Shown here piece after piece: positions 20,557-22,381 of a stretch of DNA of 22,381 bases; position 1 is the first letter of the stretch, and each line of letters opens with the position of its first letter. Below the pieces are notes generated by a model. It was not told where the DNA came from. It worked only from the letters and a program-made list of their open reading frames with translations, and did no database searches. The stretch covers positions 1 to 22,381 of the forward strand of contig JAGWUU010000010.1 of assembly GCA_028868335.1 (NCBI GenBank), in the 5' to 3' direction. A program made the translations under genes and the position numbers. This DNA is from Sphingomonadales bacterium (GTDB lineage Bacteria; Pseudomonadota; Alphaproteobacteria; Sphingomonadales; Sphingomonadaceae).

Positions 20557-21639
20557 ATGAAATTCGGCGATACTGCCCGCGCCGCGGGTCAAGCGATCAA
20601 GGGACTCGGACTGGCAGTGGCGCTGCTGGCGGCTCCGCAACTGCTGGCTCAGGCCGCCGCTCCCGCTTCAGCTCCCGCTGCAAGCGCCAGTGCCAGCGCG
20701 GCTTCGGCTGACAAGGCTGCCCCGGCTCCTGCCGCTGCCGCGCCCGCAGCGGCCCCGGTGGCGACGATCGATCCCAACGATCCGCACTTCAAGGTTGCTC
20801 CGGGCGGCTACACCCCGATGAAGCCCACCGAAGGCAAGGGCATGCCGGTCCCCGGCGGGATCAATGTCCAGACGCAGTATTCGCCGAACGGTGATGTCGC
20901 CGTTGGCCTGCACAACTGGCTCATCGTCGTCATGGCGGTCATTGTGCTGTTCGTGATGCTGCTGCTGCTGTTCGTCATGGTGCGCTTCAACAAGCGCGCC
21001 AATCCGGTGCCATCGAAGACCAGCCACAACACCGTGCTGGAAATCGTCTGGACCGCCGTGCCGGTGCTGATCCTGGTGTTCATCGCGGTGCCGTCGCTCA
21101 AGCTGCTGGCCAAGCAGTATGCCCCGGCCCCTGAAAAGGCGGTGACGATCAAGGCTACCGGCAACCAGTGGTTCTGGACCTATTCCTATCCCGACAACGG
21201 CGGGATCGAGGTTATTTCGAACATGCTCAAGGATGAGGATGCGGTGAAGAAGGGCGAGCCGCCCCAGCTCGGCGTCGACAATCGGATGGTCGTCCCCGCT
21301 GGTGAGCCGATCCGGTTGCAGACCACCGGGGCCGACGTGATCCACTCGTTCGCCGTGCCCTCGCTGTGGTTCAAGATCGACGCCATCCCCGGCCGCATCA
21401 ACGAGCGCGTGCTGACGGTCAAGGAGCCGGGCGTGTACTACGGCCAGTGCTCCGAGTTGTGCGGCGCCCGCCATGGCTATATGCCGATCGTCGTCGAGGC
21501 CCTGCCGCGCGACAAGTTCAACGCCTGGGTCATCGCCCAGGGCGGCAAGATCGACGGCGCGCCCAAGGCACCCGACGCTGCGGCGCCCGCCGCCGCTCCT
21601 GCCGCCGCCCCGTCACCCGCTGCCAAGCCGGCCGCCTGA
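20557..21639 (+). CDS. ctaC: Cytochrome c oxidase subunit II
   Basis: This subunit carries the CuA centre that accepts electrons from cytochrome c in aa3-type oxidase of the inner membrane. The 360-residue protein has an N-terminal signal (about 1-32), an Ala/Ser/Pro-rich linker (33-70), two transmembrane helices (about 120-143 and 163-183) and a periplasmic cupredoxin domain. CuA ligands are present: His263, Cys298, Glu300, Cys302, His306 and Met309 (CSELCGARHGYM). The aromatic QWFWTYSYPD patch at 204-213 matches the cytochrome c docking region. A second Ala/Pro-rich tail ends the protein (335-360). The ATG at 20557 has AGGAA upstream. It lies 30 bases before ctaD. The gene is also called coxB. 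Confidence 0.97.
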   Translation: MKFGDTARAAGQAIKGLGLAVALLAAPQLLAQAAAPASAPAASASASAASADKAAPAPAAAAPAAAPVATIDPNDPHFKVAPGGYTPMKPTEGKGMPVPGGINVQTQYSPNGDVAVGLHNWLIVVMAVIVLFVMLLLLFVMVRFNKRANPVPSKTSHNTVLEIVWTAVPVLILVFIAVPSLKLLAKQYAPAPEKAVTIKATGNQWFWTYSYPDNGGIEVISNMLKDEDAVKKGEPPQLGVDNRMVVPAGEPIRLQTTGADVIHSFAVPSLWFKIDAIPGRINERVLTVKEPGVYYGQCSELCGARHGYMPIVVEALPRDKFNAWVIAQGGKIDGAPKAPDAAAPAAAPAAAPSPAAKPAA

Positions 21640-21669
21640 GCCAGAATTGTAAAGGACAAGGTTCGCATC

Positions 21670-22381
21670 ATGGCTACCACCGCCGAACACTTCCAGGCTC
21701 ACGAAGAGCATGGCCACGCGCATGACGATCATGATCACAAGCCGGCATTCTTCGCCCGCTGGTTCATGTCAACCAACCACAAGGACATCGGGACGCTGTA
21801 CCTGATCTTCGCGATCTTCGCCGGCGTGATCGGCGGCGCGATCTCGGGCGTGATGCGGCTTGAACTGGCCCATCCGGGTATCCAGTACCTTGGCGCCATC
21901 GCTACCTGGCTCGATGGCAAGCCTGCGGAAATGAACGACGCGCTCCACCTGTGGAACGTCCTGATCACCGCGCATGGCCTGATCATGGTGTTCTTCATGG
22001 TCATGCCTGCGATCATCGGGGGCTTCGGCAACTGGTTCGTGCCGCTGATGATCGGCGCGCCGGACATGGCGTTCCCGCGCATGAACAACGTCTCGTTCTG
22101 GCTGACCGTGGCGGGCTTCTGCTCGCTGATGATCTCGGCCTTCGTCCCCGGTGACGCGACCGGCAACGGCGCGGGGATCGGCTGGACGGCCTATGCTCCG
22201 CTCTCGACCTATGGCTCGAACGGCCCGGCGACCGACTTCGCGATCTTCTCGCTCCACCTTGCGGGCGCGGGCTCGATCATGGGCGCGATCAACTTCATCA
22301 CCACCATCTTCAACATGCGCGCGCCGGGCATGACCCTGCACAAGATGCCGCTGTTCGTGTGGTCGGTGCTGGTCACCGCCT
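21670..22381 (+). CDS. ctaD: Cytochrome c oxidase subunit I, 5' part (runs off right edge)
   Basis: This is the heme-copper catalytic subunit; 237 codons are visible. After a His/Asp-rich N-terminus (HEEHGHAHDDHDHK, about 10-23) comes RWFMSTNHKDIGTLYLIF, the family's standard start of helix I. ITAHGLIMVFFMVMPAIIGGFGNWFVPLMIGAPDMAFPRMNN includes the helix II low-spin heme a histidine (in TAHG), GNWFVP and the D-channel residues around NN. Further membrane helices follow to the edge (LHLAGAGSIMGAINFITTIFNMR). The ATG at 21670 has AAAGGACAAGG upstream. The gene is also called coxA. Confidence 0.97.
   Translation, partial: MATTAEHFQAHEEHGHAHDDHDHKPAFFARWFMSTNHKDIGTLYLIFAIFAGVIGGAISGVMRLELAHPGIQYLGAIATWLDGKPAEMNDALHLWNVLITAHGLIMVFFMVMPAIIGGFGNWFVPLMIGAPDMAFPRMNNVSFWLTVAGFCSLMISAFVPGDATGNGAGIGWTAYAPLSTYGSNGPATDFAIFSLHLAGAGSIMGAINFITTIFNMRAPGMTLHKMPLFVWSVLVTA

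Noticed and set aside
1..22381. CRISPR array, insertion sequence, prophage or toxin-antitoxin locus
   Set aside because: No regularly spaced repeats, transposase, integrase or recognisable toxin/antitoxin pair was seen on either strand.

Overview
The window looks like ordinary chromosome from a GC-rich alphaproteobacterium of the order Sphingomonadales (Novosphingobium or a close relative). This rests on recognisable protein sequences, the argH-lptM-lysA and pyrE-pdxJ-acpS-lepB gene orders, the Ala/Pro-rich tails of cytochrome oxidase subunit II, and an intergenic hairpin of a type I recall as common in sphingomonads. The genus is inference. No insertion sequence, integrase, phage gene or CRISPR array is visible.

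Layout. (1) 1-5042, minus strand: a glucan/glucose block. A cytosolic GH15 glucoamylase is followed by zwf and a polyphosphate-glucokinase-like ROK kinase, and then by the start of an SLC45-type sugar transporter that runs off the left edge. Together they suggest uptake of a malto-oligosaccharide, hydrolysis to glucose, phosphorylation and entry into the oxidative/Entner-Doudoroff route. A 32-codon ORF with a good ribosome site overlaps the zwf start codon. (2) 5043-6165: a regulatory gap, tRNA-Val(UAC) and a truncated winged-helix regulator. (3) 6166-7882: exported MsrB and MsrA, convergent with a TlpA-like lipoprotein; these are the three domains that are fused in Neisseria PilB. (4) 7902-10818: argH-lptM-lysA (arginine and lysine/DAP pathways with an outer-membrane assembly lipoprotein), closed by a strong nested hairpin. 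(5) 10901-12517: a siroheme synthase with a degenerate methyltransferase-like tail, convergent with two overlapping hot-dog thioesterases. (6) 12638-14685, plus strand: a three-gene cassette of unknown function, made of a 50-residue peptide, a 324-residue protein with a helical-repeat C-terminus, and a 302-residue protein with cupin-like histidines. This is the best candidate in the window for an undescribed system. (7) 14686-15010: a convergent gap with a 20-bp perfect palindrome. (8) 15011-20364, minus strand: a tightly packed operon pyrE-pdxJ-acpS-lepB-(AI-2E family)-(DUF3089 hydrolase)-ruvX, with several stop/start overlaps. (9) 20557 to the right edge: ctaC (coxB) and ctaD, aa3-type cytochrome c oxidase subunits II and I, behind a plausible sigma-70-like promoter.

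Most genes are housekeeping and were called with high confidence from motifs. The items most worth a second look are the peptide/cupin cassette, the leader ORF at zwf, a five-residue insertion in the PdxJ active-site loop, the unfused PilB-like module, the vestigial SUMT tail on the siroheme synthase, and the small operator-like repeats flanking the sugar block.
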